DNA from: Lentisphaeria bacterium
GTDB taxonomy: Bacteria > Verrucomicrobiota > Lentisphaeria > Victivallales > Victivallaceae
Assembly: GCA_900768515.1 (NCBI GenBank)
Contig: CAAGDG010000033.1
Coordinates: forward strand, 1 to 56,681
Direction of reading: 5' to 3'
Length of the DNA stretch: 56,681 nt
Shown: piece by piece, positions 45,550 through 52,455 of the stretch
Layout of the letters: every line of letters starts with the position of its first letter
Position numbering within the stretch: the stretch's first letter is position 1
Notes under the pieces: generated by a model
Database searches by the model: none
What the model was told of the DNA's origin: nothing
What the model saw: the letters and a program-made list of their open reading frames with translations, nothing else
Position numbers and translations under genes: made by a program

Positions 45550-45978
45550 ATGTTGCAACGTCTTACCGTCATCCTTTGTCTTGCCTGCTTCTGGTTCTCG
45601 ATTGCCCCGGCCGCGGATCCGGCGGCAACAGCTCCCCGATATCAGCTGAGCACCCACATTCTGGATGTCAGCCGGGGGCGTCCTGCATCCGGAGTACCGA
45701 TTCAACTCTTCCGTCTGGCGGAAGATGAAAAAGGCTGGAACAAAGTCGGAGAAGGCATTACAGACGACAACGGCAGAATCGGCACATTTCTCCCTGAATC
45801 CACGGAAAATGCCGGCATCTACAAACTGAGGTTTGAAACCCGGGATTATTTCCGAAAACAGAATCAGGACTCCATTTATCCGTTTGTCGAAGTTGTTTTT
45901 GAGATCCGGGGAACAGCACATTACCATATTCCGATCACCATGTCGGCAAACGGATACGGGACCTACCGCGGCAACTGA
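45550..45978 (+). CDS. Exported 5-hydroxyisourate hydrolase-like (transthyretin-like) protein
   Basis: The family hydrolyses 5-hydroxyisourate in urate degradation. The 142-residue protein has a signal peptide (~1-22) and then the family core: LSTHILDVSRGRPASGVPIQLF (His and the LDxxxGxPA box), GITDDNGRIG, and C-terminal GYGTYRGN. The last residue of the usual YRGS tetrapeptide is Asn here. AGAAAGGA lies before ATG 45550. No uricase or OHCU decarboxylase gene is nearby, so the role is uncertain. Confidence 0.85.
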   Translation: MLQRLTVILCLACFWFSIAPAADPAATAPRYQLSTHILDVSRGRPASGVPIQLFRLAEDEKGWNKVGEGITDDNGRIGTFLPESTENAGIYKLRFETRDYFRKQNQDSIYPFVEVVFEIRGTAHYHIPITMSANGYGTYRGN

Positions 45979-46151
45979 CCCGGACTCCCGGTCCCGCCGG
46001 GAGCGCCCGGCAGACGCCGGCCGGCGCTCGCTTCCGGAACCGTGTGCCGGAAACAGAGAGAGGAACGGTTCCCTGTCCCGGGCAATCACGAAAGCCGGAA
46101 AACAAGCCGCTTCGTGGATTCGGAACCGGTTTCGATCTCTCCCGGAAGGGA

Positions 46152-47060
46152 TCAGTTTTCCGTCTCCGGCTCGGAGAAACGCTCCAGAAGCCGGTCCCGA
46201 AAGAGTTCCGCAGCTTTGGAAAAAACCTGATACTTTTTCCAGACGATGTTCAATCCGGACTCCAGTTTCGGCTCCAGCGGACGAAAGCAGAGTGCGCGGT
46301 TGCCGACGGCGTCGATCAGTCCGTCGAGCCCCAGCGCGTAACCGATCCCCGCTTCAACCAGCAAGGCGGCATTGTAAATGAGGTTGTAGGTCGCAACGAT
46401 GTTGAGCTTTTCAAAACTTTTCCCAAACCATTCGGCATACGCGTTTTTTACCGTGCTCTGCCGGATGTTGATCCGGGAACAGATCAGCGGGAGGCTCCGA
46501 AGATCCCGAAGCGTGATTGCCGTTTTTTCCGCAAGCGGAGAATCCTTCCGCATGACGAGCCCCCAGGTATCACGAATGGGAAGCGCAACGGAATCGTATT
46601 TGGAAATGTCCACCGGCTGAATCAGAATGCCGAAATCAAGAATGCCTTTGTCGAGCCGCTCCATGACGTCTTCGGCATTGCCGCTGTAAAGGTTGTAGCG
46701 GATATCGGGATGTTCCTCCCGCAATTCCCCGATTGTCCCGGCAACGAGACGCATGGCTCTGGACTCTCCGCCGCCGATATGGACGCTCCCGCCGATGTTT
46801 TCGCCCATGGCGTTGAAATCGCCTTCGGTCCGGTTGACGATCTCCAGAATCTCTTCCGCCCGTTTCCGCAGGAAGCGTCCTTCCGGAGTCAGGGTGATGG
46901 TACGGTTGCTGCGGATGAAAAGCTGCTGGCCGAGTTCCTCCTCCAGATCCTGAAGCTGGCGCGACAAAGTCGGCTGGGTCACATGCAGAAATTTCGCCGC
47001 CCCGACGATCGTTCCCTCTCTCGCAACCGCGAGAAAATAACGCAATACTCTGATTTCCAT
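46152..47060 (-). CDS. LysR-family transcriptional regulator
   Basis: The 302-residue protein has an N-terminal winged helix-turn-helix (RVLRYFLAVAREGTIVGAAKFL, then TQPTLSRQLQDLEEELG) and a LysR effector domain (GGSVHIGGGESRAMRLVAGTI). It is divergent from the CMD-cupin/flavodoxin operon, which it probably controls. Start ATG 47060 was chosen because the conserved MEIRVLRYF start follows directly; the longer frame upstream runs through the promoter region. Confidence 0.92.
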   Translation of the reverse strand: MEIRVLRYFLAVAREGTIVGAAKFLHVTQPTLSRQLQDLEEELGQQLFIRSNRTITLTPEGRFLRKRAEEILEIVNRTEGDFNAMGENIGGSVHIGGGESRAMRLVAGTIGELREEHPDIRYNLYSGNAEDVMERLDKGILDFGILIQPVDISKYDSVALPIRDTWGLVMRKDSPLAEKTAITLRDLRSLPLICSRINIRQSTVKNAYAEWFGKSFEKLNIVATYNLIYNAALLVEAGIGYALGLDGLIDAVGNRALCFRPLEPKLESGLNIVWKKYQVFSKAAELFRDRLLERFSEPETEN

Positions 47061-47087
47061 AAGCAAACCTCCCGGTTCTCTCAAATC

Positions 47088-47116
47088 AACATAGCACCGG
47101 AACAAATGCCCGTCAA
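47088..47116 (-). promoter_or_regulatory. Promoter of the lysR-type gene
   Basis: TTGACG and TATGTT are separated by 17 bp on the minus strand, about 25 nt before the start codon. Confidence 0.55.
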
Positions 47117-47121
47117 GCATA

Positions 47122-47171
47122 AACAAGTATAATAAATAAGTATTTGTTATTGACGAAAAATCGAATATAAT
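47122..47171 (+). promoter_or_regulatory. Promoter of CMD-cupin operon with inverted repeat
   Basis: TTGTTA (47144-47149) and TATAAT (47166-47171) are separated by 16 bp. AACAA at 47122-47126 and TTGTT at 47144-47148 form an inverted repeat over the -35, a candidate LysR site. Confidence 0.5.
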
Positions 47172-47265
47172 AAATAACGGAAAATCAGAATGGGAAAGAG
47201 AAGTTGAAGTAGAGACGTCCTGTCGGCGACTTGAAGCGGGAAACCCATAAAAAACGAGGTGAAGA

Positions 47266-48312
47266 ATGCGGAAATTGTTTTTAATCGGAATGCTGTTTTC
47301 TCTCTTTTGTTTTGTCAATCAACTGGAGGCGAAGGAAAATATGAAACCCTTGAACGAAAAGGAAGAAAGACTCGTCGAAATATCGATGCACACGGCGCGC
47401 GGAAAAATGCCGGAACTCCGGAAGGCGCTGGCCGCCGGTCTGGATGCCGGATTGACCGTCAATGAGATCAAGGAAGTGCTTGTTCAGCTCTACGCGTATT
47501 GCGGTTTCCCGCGCAGTTTGAATGCGCTCGGAAACTTCATGACACTGCTGAACGAGCGCGAAGCGGCAGGAATCCGGGATGCGGCGGGGAAACTCCCGGG
47601 GCCGCTGCCGGAGGGAAAGAGCATCGATTTCGGAACGGCAAACCAGACGAAACTCTGCGGCGCGCCGGTCAAAGGGGTTCTCTTCGACTTCGCTCCGGCG
47701 ATCGATGAATTTCTGAAAGCGCATCTTTTCGGCGACATCTTCGGCCGGAACAATCTCGACTGGCGGACGCGGGAACTTGCCACCATCGCCGCGCTCGCCG
47801 CGATGGACGGAGTCGAAAGCCAGTTGAACTCTCACGTTGCCATCGGCAGACACAACGGCGTAACCGAAGCCCAGATCGACTGGATTCTCGCATTTGTGAA
47901 AAGCCATTCCCTGAGCGTTTTCCCGCGCGGTGAGGAAAATACCGCCTATGCGAAATATTTCATCGGGAAGTCCTATCTTGCGCCGTTGACGAAAGACGAG
48001 CGCCTCCATGTTCCGGTTTCCAACGTCACATTCGAGCCCGGCTGCCGCAACAACTGGCACCGGCATACCGGCGGACAGCTGCTGATCGCGGTCGGCGGCG
48101 TCGGCTTCTATCAGGAACGCGGAAAAGAGGCGAGAAAACTTCTACCCGGCGATGTGGTGGAAATTCCGCCGGATGTCGATCACTGGCACGGTGCGGCCCC
48201 CGAGAGCTGGTTTTCGCACCTCGCGATCGAATGCAATCCGGAAAGCAACAAAAACACCTGGCTTGAACCGGTTTCCGACGCGGATTACGCCAGGGCGACC
48301 TCGGGAAAATGA
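47266..48312 (+). CDS. Exported carboxymuconolactone decarboxylase-like / cupin fusion
   Basis: The 348-residue protein starts with a signal peptide (~1-22). Two AhpD/CMD-like helical units follow (~28-110 and ~130-225: EISMHTARGKMPELRKALAAGL and LATIAALAAMDGVESQLNSHV, the latter with His). A C-terminal cupin (~245-335) has the metal set HRHTGGQLL and WHGAAPESWFSH. Such fusions are found with flavodoxin genes in gut bacteria, perhaps acting on peroxides or quinone-like compounds; the reaction is unknown. The stop overlaps the next ATG. Confidence 0.85.
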   Translation: MRKLFLIGMLFSLFCFVNQLEAKENMKPLNEKEERLVEISMHTARGKMPELRKALAAGLDAGLTVNEIKEVLVQLYAYCGFPRSLNALGNFMTLLNEREAAGIRDAAGKLPGPLPEGKSIDFGTANQTKLCGAPVKGVLFDFAPAIDEFLKAHLFGDIFGRNNLDWRTRELATIAALAAMDGVESQLNSHVAIGRHNGVTEAQIDWILAFVKSHSLSVFPRGEENTAYAKYFIGKSYLAPLTKDERLHVPVSNVTFEPGCRNNWHRHTGGQLLIAVGGVGFYQERGKEARKLLPGDVVEIPPDVDHWHGAAPESWFSHLAIECNPESNKNTWLEPVSDADYARATSGK

Positions 48313-48578
48313 AGCTGGATTCGAAACCTATGCAGGAAGAGAAGAATTTCTCTCTGATCCGCAATCTCAGGGACGCCGGATGCGGAGCGCCTCTGATCGA
48401 GAAAATCCTCGCCCTCCATGAAAGTGGCAACATCCGGGGTGAGCTGCGTCTGCTGGCGGCTCAACGTTCCGGACTGCTGGAGAAAGTTCATGTGGCACAG
48501 AAAAAAGTCGATTGTCTGGATTATCTCGTATTCCAGATGAAACAGGAGAGTCTCACCAATACCGGGAGGAAAAAATGA
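48309..48578 (+). CDS. Small helical protein of unknown function
   Basis: The 89-residue protein is predicted all-helical: AGCGAPLIEKILALHESGNIRG, then LRLLAAQRSGLLEKVHVAQKKVDCLDYLV. The pattern resembles the C-terminal dimerisation region of small MerR-type or related proteins, but no DNA-binding domain is present. The start overlaps the upstream stop (ATGA at 48309) and the stop overlaps the flavodoxin start (ATGA at 48575), so it is translated within a nested operon and is probably real. Confidence 0.7.
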   Translation: MKLDSKPMQEEKNFSLIRNLRDAGCGAPLIEKILALHESGNIRGELRLLAAQRSGLLEKVHVAQKKVDCLDYLVFQMKQESLTNTGRKK

Positions 48579-49159
48579 AAAAAAGTACCATGGCAATGAT
48601 GATGGCGGCCTCTTTCTTCGGAGCGGCCGGGTGTTCGGCGGAGAACACGGTGGCGCAGAAGGTGGAAACAGAACCGGGCAAAGTCCTGATCGCCTATTAC
48701 TCGTGGAGCGGCAACACCCGTTTTGCGGCGGAACAGATTCAGAAGCTGACCGGGGGGACGCTTTTTGAAATCAAGCCCGCCAAGGCGTATCCGTCCGACT
48801 ACAGCGCGTGCGTCGATCAGGCGAAACAGGAGTGCCGTGACGAGTTCAAACCGGAACTTGCGACGAAAGTCGATGATTTTTCAAAGTACGATGTCATCTT
48901 CGTCGGCACGCCGAACTGGTGGAGCACGATGGCTCCGCCGGTTCGGAGCTTCCTCGCCGGCTACGACTTCAGCGGTAAAACAGTGATTCCTTTCGTCACC
49001 CATGGAGGTGGGGGAATGGCGCACTGTGAACGGGATATGCGGAGGGTTTGTCCGAAGGCGGCGTTCGGAAAGGGCGGCGCGTTTTCCGGCAGCGGCATCC
49101 GGAATGCGGAAGACGTGTTGTCACAGTGGGTCGACGAGGTCGTAACTATCCGGAAGTAA
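48575..49159 (+). CDS. Exported flavodoxin-like lipoprotein
   Basis: The 194-residue protein has a lipoprotein signal peptide with lipobox GAAGC (Cys ~18). A flavodoxin fold follows, with the FMN phosphate loop VLIAYYSWSGNTRFAAEQI at ~37-55 and FVGTPNWWSTMAPPVRSFL near the isoalloxazine. GGGAGGA lies 5 nt before ATG 48575. As an exported electron carrier or quinone reductase-like protein, it may supply or accept electrons for the CMD-cupin protein. Confidence 0.88.
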   Translation: MKKSTMAMMMAASFFGAAGCSAENTVAQKVETEPGKVLIAYYSWSGNTRFAAEQIQKLTGGTLFEIKPAKAYPSDYSACVDQAKQECRDEFKPELATKVDDFSKYDVIFVGTPNWWSTMAPPVRSFLAGYDFSGKTVIPFVTHGGGGMAHCERDMRRVCPKAAFGKGGAFSGSGIRNAEDVLSQWVDEVVTIRK

Positions 49160-49253
49160 ATGGAGGAAAAGGAGTTTTTGAAAATATTGCGCGGCATCTG
49201 CTGCCGGGGGAATTTTGAGTTCTGCCGTTCGTGGGACGGGAGCTCCCGGCGGA

Positions 49254-49601
49254 TCAGATGCCGCCCCGTTTCGCACGCCGGAACAGCCAACCGATCAACC
49301 AGTCGATCAACCGGAGAACCCCATAAATGGTAAACACCGGAATGGCGGCAAACCAGAGATACGACCAGCCGAAAAAAAGCGCGAAAACCAGTTCCGGCCC
49401 GCGCGGACAGAAAATACCGCAGTAATAGGGAATCAAAATCGCCCCGACAACGCCACACCATGAAAACACGGTAAGACCGGCAATCCACAGTAAGATTCTG
49501 CTACGGCAAAACCAGCCTGGTCGAAGATCCCTCAGAAAACAGAGTCCGACCGGAATTACAAGAACGTAGAGGATCAGAAGTGTAAAAAAAAGAACACGCA
49601 T
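49254..49601 (-). CDS. Small membrane protein of unknown function
   Basis: The 115-residue protein has three hydrophobic segments: FTLLILYVLVIPVGLCFL, IAGLTVFSWCGVVGAILI and FGWSYLWFAAIPVFTIYGVL. It ends with a positively charged tail (LFRRAKRGGI). No family was recognised. ATG 49601 is chosen because the hydrophobic N-terminus begins there; an upstream ATG at 49646 is possible. Shine-Dalgarno is weak. A promoter at 49818-49845 could serve it with a ~210-nt leader. Confidence 0.5.
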   Translation of the reverse strand: MRVLFFTLLILYVLVIPVGLCFLRDLRPGWFCRSRILLWIAGLTVFSWCGVVGAILIPYYCGIFCPRGPELVFALFFGWSYLWFAAIPVFTIYGVLRLIDWLIGWLFRRAKRGGI

Positions 49602-49817
49602 GACACAAAAGTATCCGAACTTGCTGTTGATCCGCCAATCCACCATCCGCAGAACGGGAATGGAGACGCTTTCCGGCGTCTTGCCCCCCGCGGGGGCGGA
49701 AACATGACCACGTTCTCCGTATTTTCACCCCGGACATTCTCCCCCCAAGGGGAAAAGAATGCATTCTCTTCCACGGGCAACCTTTTATCGGGAAACCGGA
49801 GCAGAAATCCTCTGGCT

Positions 49818-49845
49818 ACTATAACACGCAGCCAACGGAATGCAA
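49818..49845 (-). promoter_or_regulatory. Minus-strand promoter in the gap before the small membrane protein
   Basis: TTGCAT and TATAGT are separated by 16 bp on the minus strand. The region 49602-49817 downstream holds GC hairpins (GACGC/GCGTC near 49670 and GCCCCC/GGGGGC near 49685) but no convincing gene. Confidence 0.45.
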
Positions 49846-49989
49846 GTTCTCAACTCGAGAGATGTTTAACCAGGACAGAGGACTTGCCCCTCCCCGGAGA
49901 AACAGCCGGAGGGTCTGAAACACACTTTCATAAGAAAAAAGTGGAGATTCTCCGCGGTCAGGGAAAATCGGACGTTTAGCTCCTATTTC

Positions 49990-50025
49990 CCCAAAAAATA
50001 AAAAACCGACCGGAGGTCCGGTCGG
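49990..50025 (-). terminator. Rho-independent terminator of tRNA-Pro
   Basis: On the minus strand CCGACCGGA and TCCGGTCGG pair, followed by TTTTTTATTTTTT. It begins about 15 nt after the tRNA 3' end. Confidence 0.92.
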
Positions 50026-50041
50026 CGGAGAATGTTCCCAA

Positions 50042-50119
50042 TGGTCGGGGTGAGAGGATTTGAACCTCCGGCCTCTGCGTCCCGAACGCAGCGCTCTAGC
50101 CAGACTGAGCCACACCCCG
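50042..50119 (-). tRNA. tRNA-Pro, anticodon CGG
   Basis: The 78-nt cloverleaf reads 5' CGGGGTG (acceptor), D stem GCTC/GAGC, anticodon stem CTGCG/CGCAG with loop TTCGGGA (anticodon CGG), T stem GGAGG/CCTCT with loop TTCAAAT, acceptor CACCCCG, then ACCA. The CCA end is encoded. It borders the accessory region beginning at ~50.2 kb on its 5' side. Confidence 0.97.
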
Positions 50120-50131
50120 AGCGATTTCTTT

Positions 50132-50160
50132 AATATAGAACTTTTTTAATGCAAATGCAA
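50132..50160 (-). promoter_or_regulatory. Promoter of tRNA-Pro
   Basis: TTGCAT and TATATT are separated by 17 bp on the minus strand, 12 nt from the tRNA 5' end. Confidence 0.75.
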
Positions 50161-50392
50161 GTCGCCCGGCAACAAACTTTGCACGATCTTTCAAAATTCC
50201 TCGGCGGCGGATGTCCCGCAACCAAATTCCCCGCGGGTTCAGCATCGCAGGACAGCGTCTGAAACATGTTGACCGCAATCGCGGCAGCATTGCGTCTTTT
50301 TTGAGAAGAGTGTTCGATCGACAGCAAAAACACAACAAGGCGTCACCCGTGTTCTTCCCCCGCTGCGCCGGTTCTTTTTGGGAGTAATTCAA

Positions 50393-50588
50393 GTGGTACC
50401 CGGGACGTGAGACGTCACCGGTGCCGTTTTTTACCTCAAGATTGGCTGCAACAGATTGATGCACAATAAAAAACTATCGTTCTGATCCGATTCCATGCAA
50501 GGCATCTTGAATTGTCAAAACGGCACTTTTTGGCACATTTTCATCTTCAAACGGCACAAAACGGCACCGTTGAAAAGTGTGGTACCCC
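50393..50588. repeat. Cluster of short repeats in the gap between tRNA-Pro and hipB
   Basis: The gap 50161-50690 has no supported gene. It holds AAACGGCAC three times direct (50518, 50549, 50559) and once inverted (GTGCCGTTT at 50421), and GTGGTACCC twice direct (50393 and 50579). Such arrays resemble recombinase arm sites or regulator sites at an element border, but this is inference. Confidence 0.55.
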
Positions 50589-50690
50589 GGTTCCAATCCT
50601 GAAATCAAATAACTGATTTACTATAACTCTTCATATTCGCCATTGCAAACCGGTTTTCAAAATTTTCTCTTGAAATAATGTAAAGCATCA

Positions 50691-50724
50691 TTGACATTCA
50701 TCATAATCTGTGATAGTTTAAACT
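50691..50724 (+). promoter_or_regulatory. hipBA promoter with AGTTTAAACT palindrome
   Basis: TTGACA at 50691-50696 is followed after 15 bp by an extended -10 (TG-T-GATAGT, 50709-50717). A perfect 10-bp palindrome AGTTTAAACT at 50715-50724 overlaps the -10 end and is a likely HipB operator, about 20 bp before the start. Confidence 0.55.
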
Positions 50725-50745
50725 GGCATAACTAAGGAGAAAACA

Positions 50746-51066
50746 ATGGCGAAGCGTACCACAGTGCTGTTTCCGAAAACAATTGAGTTGCTGCAGGAGT
50801 TCGGCGAGAACCTGCGTCTGGCGCGTTTGCGCCGCAATATCACCTCCGCGCTTCAGGCGGAACGGGCCGGAATCAGCCGGGTGACGCTGTCGCAGATTGA
50901 AAAAGGCTCGCCCTCCGTTTCGCTCGGCAGCTATGTGCAGGTGCTGGTTTCACTCGGATTGGAACACGATCTGCTGAAAGTCGCGGCCGACGATGAGCTT
51001 GGCCGTAAGTTACAGGATGCCGGCCTAGCCGTCCGCAAACGTGTCACGTCCAGAAGGAACAAGTGA
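50746..51066 (+). CDS. hipB: HipB-like antitoxin, XRE-type DNA-binding protein
   Basis: The 106-residue protein has an XRE helix-turn-helix at ~18-75: LRLARLRRNITSALQAERAG, then SRVTLSQIEKGSPSVSLGSY. HipB proteins bind HipA and repress the operon. AAGGAG lies before ATG 50746. The stop TGA overlaps the hipA GTG start. The GC content is lower than that of the core genes. Confidence 0.85.
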   Translation: MAKRTTVLFPKTIELLQEFGENLRLARLRRNITSALQAERAGISRVTLSQIEKGSPSVSLGSYVQVLVSLGLEHDLLKVAADDELGRKLQDAGLAVRKRVTSRRNK

Positions 51067-52316
51067 AGATGGAACGAAAAACCGTTTATGTTTACAGTGA
51101 CTGGCATGTCGATGCGACTCCTCAACTGATGGGTGAATTGCAAATTCAGATTGTCAGGCGGAAAGAGATTTTTGCGTTTGAGTTCAATCCGGCCTGGTTG
51201 AAGTCGAATGACACACGCATCCTCGATCCTGATCTTCAACTGTTCGCCGGTCCGCAATACGCTGCCGGTGACAAGAACAATTTCGGCCTGTTTCTCGACT
51301 CGTCCCCGGACCGCTGGGGGCGGCAATTGATGCGGCGGCGGGAGGCGATCCGGGCACGCAATGAGGAGCGTTCACCGTCGCCATTGCAGGAGTCCGATTA
51401 TCTGCTGGGCGTTTACGATGAAACCCGAATGGGAGCGATCCGCTTCAGATTATCACCTGACGGAGAGTTTGTCAACAATGATCGTGCGATGGCGGCTCCT
51501 CCCTGGACCAGTCTGCGCGAACTGGAAGCCGCCAGCCGCAACTATGAGGATGAATCGCAATCCGACAGCGAACATGAGAAATGGCTGTCGATGCTGATTG
51601 CTCCCGGCTCTTCATTGGGAGGCGCACGTCCGAAGGCGAATGTACTCGATCCGGAAGGCAATCTCTGGATTGCCAAGTTTCCGAGTAGAGCGGATTCTGC
51701 CGATACGGGAGCCTGGGAAATGGTCGTACATCAACTGGCAAGGCAAGTCGGCCTCCGCTTGCCAGAATGCCGAGTTGACAAGTTCTCCAAAAATGGCTCT
51801 ACTTTCCTGACCAGACGTTTCGACCGCAACGGCAACCGCCGCATTCATTTCGCTTCGGCAATGACGTTGCTCGGCAAAACGGATGGAGCTGATTATCAGG
51901 ACGGAACCTGTTACCTTGATATTGCCAAATTCATCATGCGGTACGGCGCTCAGCCGGATGCCGACTTGCGGGAACTCTGGAAACGGATCGTTTTCAGTAT
52001 CGCAGTGAAGAATACCGACGACCATCTCCGCAACCACGGTTTTCTGCTGGCGCCTCAAGGCTGGATACTCTCTCCGGCCTACGACATCAATCCCAATCCG
52101 AACGGCGCCGGTCTTGCTCTCAATATCTCGGAAAACGACAATGCCCTTGATTTCGATCTCGCGCGGGAAGTCGCGCCGCTTTTCCGAATTGATGTAGACA
52201 CGGCCGACTCTTTTATCAGGCAGACCAAAGAAAGCATTCAAAACTGGCGTAAAATCGCCGATCGCTGTGCGCTCAGCCGTTCCGCGCAAGACGATATGGC
52301 CTCGGCATTCGATTAG
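51063..52316 (+). CDS. hipA: HipA-like Ser/Thr kinase toxin
   Basis: HipA kinases phosphorylate translation factors such as glutamyl-tRNA synthetase and cause dormancy. The 417-residue protein has the N-terminal subdomain and a kinase core: ATP loop GSSLGGARPKANV, IAKFPSR with the ATP-contacting Lys, catalytic loop IAVKNTDDHLRNHGF, and the metal-binding Asp in LSPAYDINPNP. The GTG start at 51063 overlaps the hipB stop and has AAGGA 5 nt upstream; ATG 51069 is the alternative. The target here is unknown. Confidence 0.88.
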   Translation: MKMERKTVYVYSDWHVDATPQLMGELQIQIVRRKEIFAFEFNPAWLKSNDTRILDPDLQLFAGPQYAAGDKNNFGLFLDSSPDRWGRQLMRRREAIRARNEERSPSPLQESDYLLGVYDETRMGAIRFRLSPDGEFVNNDRAMAAPPWTSLRELEAASRNYEDESQSDSEHEKWLSMLIAPGSSLGGARPKANVLDPEGNLWIAKFPSRADSADTGAWEMVVHQLARQVGLRLPECRVDKFSKNGSTFLTRRFDRNGNRRIHFASAMTLLGKTDGADYQDGTCYLDIAKFIMRYGAQPDADLRELWKRIVFSIAVKNTDDHLRNHGFLLAPQGWILSPAYDINPNPNGAGLALNISENDNALDFDLAREVAPLFRIDVDTADSFIRQTKESIQNWRKIADRCALSRSAQDDMASAFD

Positions 52317-52328
52317 ATAAGCGATGAA

Positions 52329-52357
52329 TTGCAAAATTATTTAGTCTTATTTATATT
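52329..52357 (+). promoter_or_regulatory. Promoter of the AT-rich ATPase gene
   Basis: TTGCAA and TATATT are separated by 17 bp. The predicted start near 52364 gives a ~38-nt leader with GAGGAGAA at 52389-52396, correctly placed for ATG 52402. Confidence 0.65.
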
Positions 52358-52401
52358 AGATGCAATGTAATTCTTTATCATAACTGCGAGAGGAGAATAT
52401 C

Positions 52402-52437
52402 ATGGCACAAAAAACTTTTAGAAAAATCCAATTGTAA
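52402..52437 (+). other. 11-codon reading frame in phase with the ATPase gene, ended by TAA
   Basis: The frame MAQKTFRKIQL has a proper promoter and Shine-Dalgarno and stops at TAA 52435-52437. The following codons continue in the same frame (PQEAFWLDLMQLP...) into the ATPase gene without further stops. It is therefore either the broken N-terminus of that gene (a CAA to TAA change would explain it) or a leader peptide. Confidence 0.7.
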
Positions 52438-52455
52438 CCTCAAGAAGCATTCTGG

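Noticed and set aside
45339..45728. A 129-codon frame in the leader of the hydroxyisourate hydrolase-like gene
   Set aside because: It runs into the real gene out of frame, has no ribosome site, and lacks recognisable features.
50042..50119. The tRNA-Pro 3' end as integration site of the accessory element
   Set aside because: Integration normally leaves the element on the 3' side, which is below 50042; the accessory genes lie on the 5' side, and I found no copy of the tRNA 3' end within the window.
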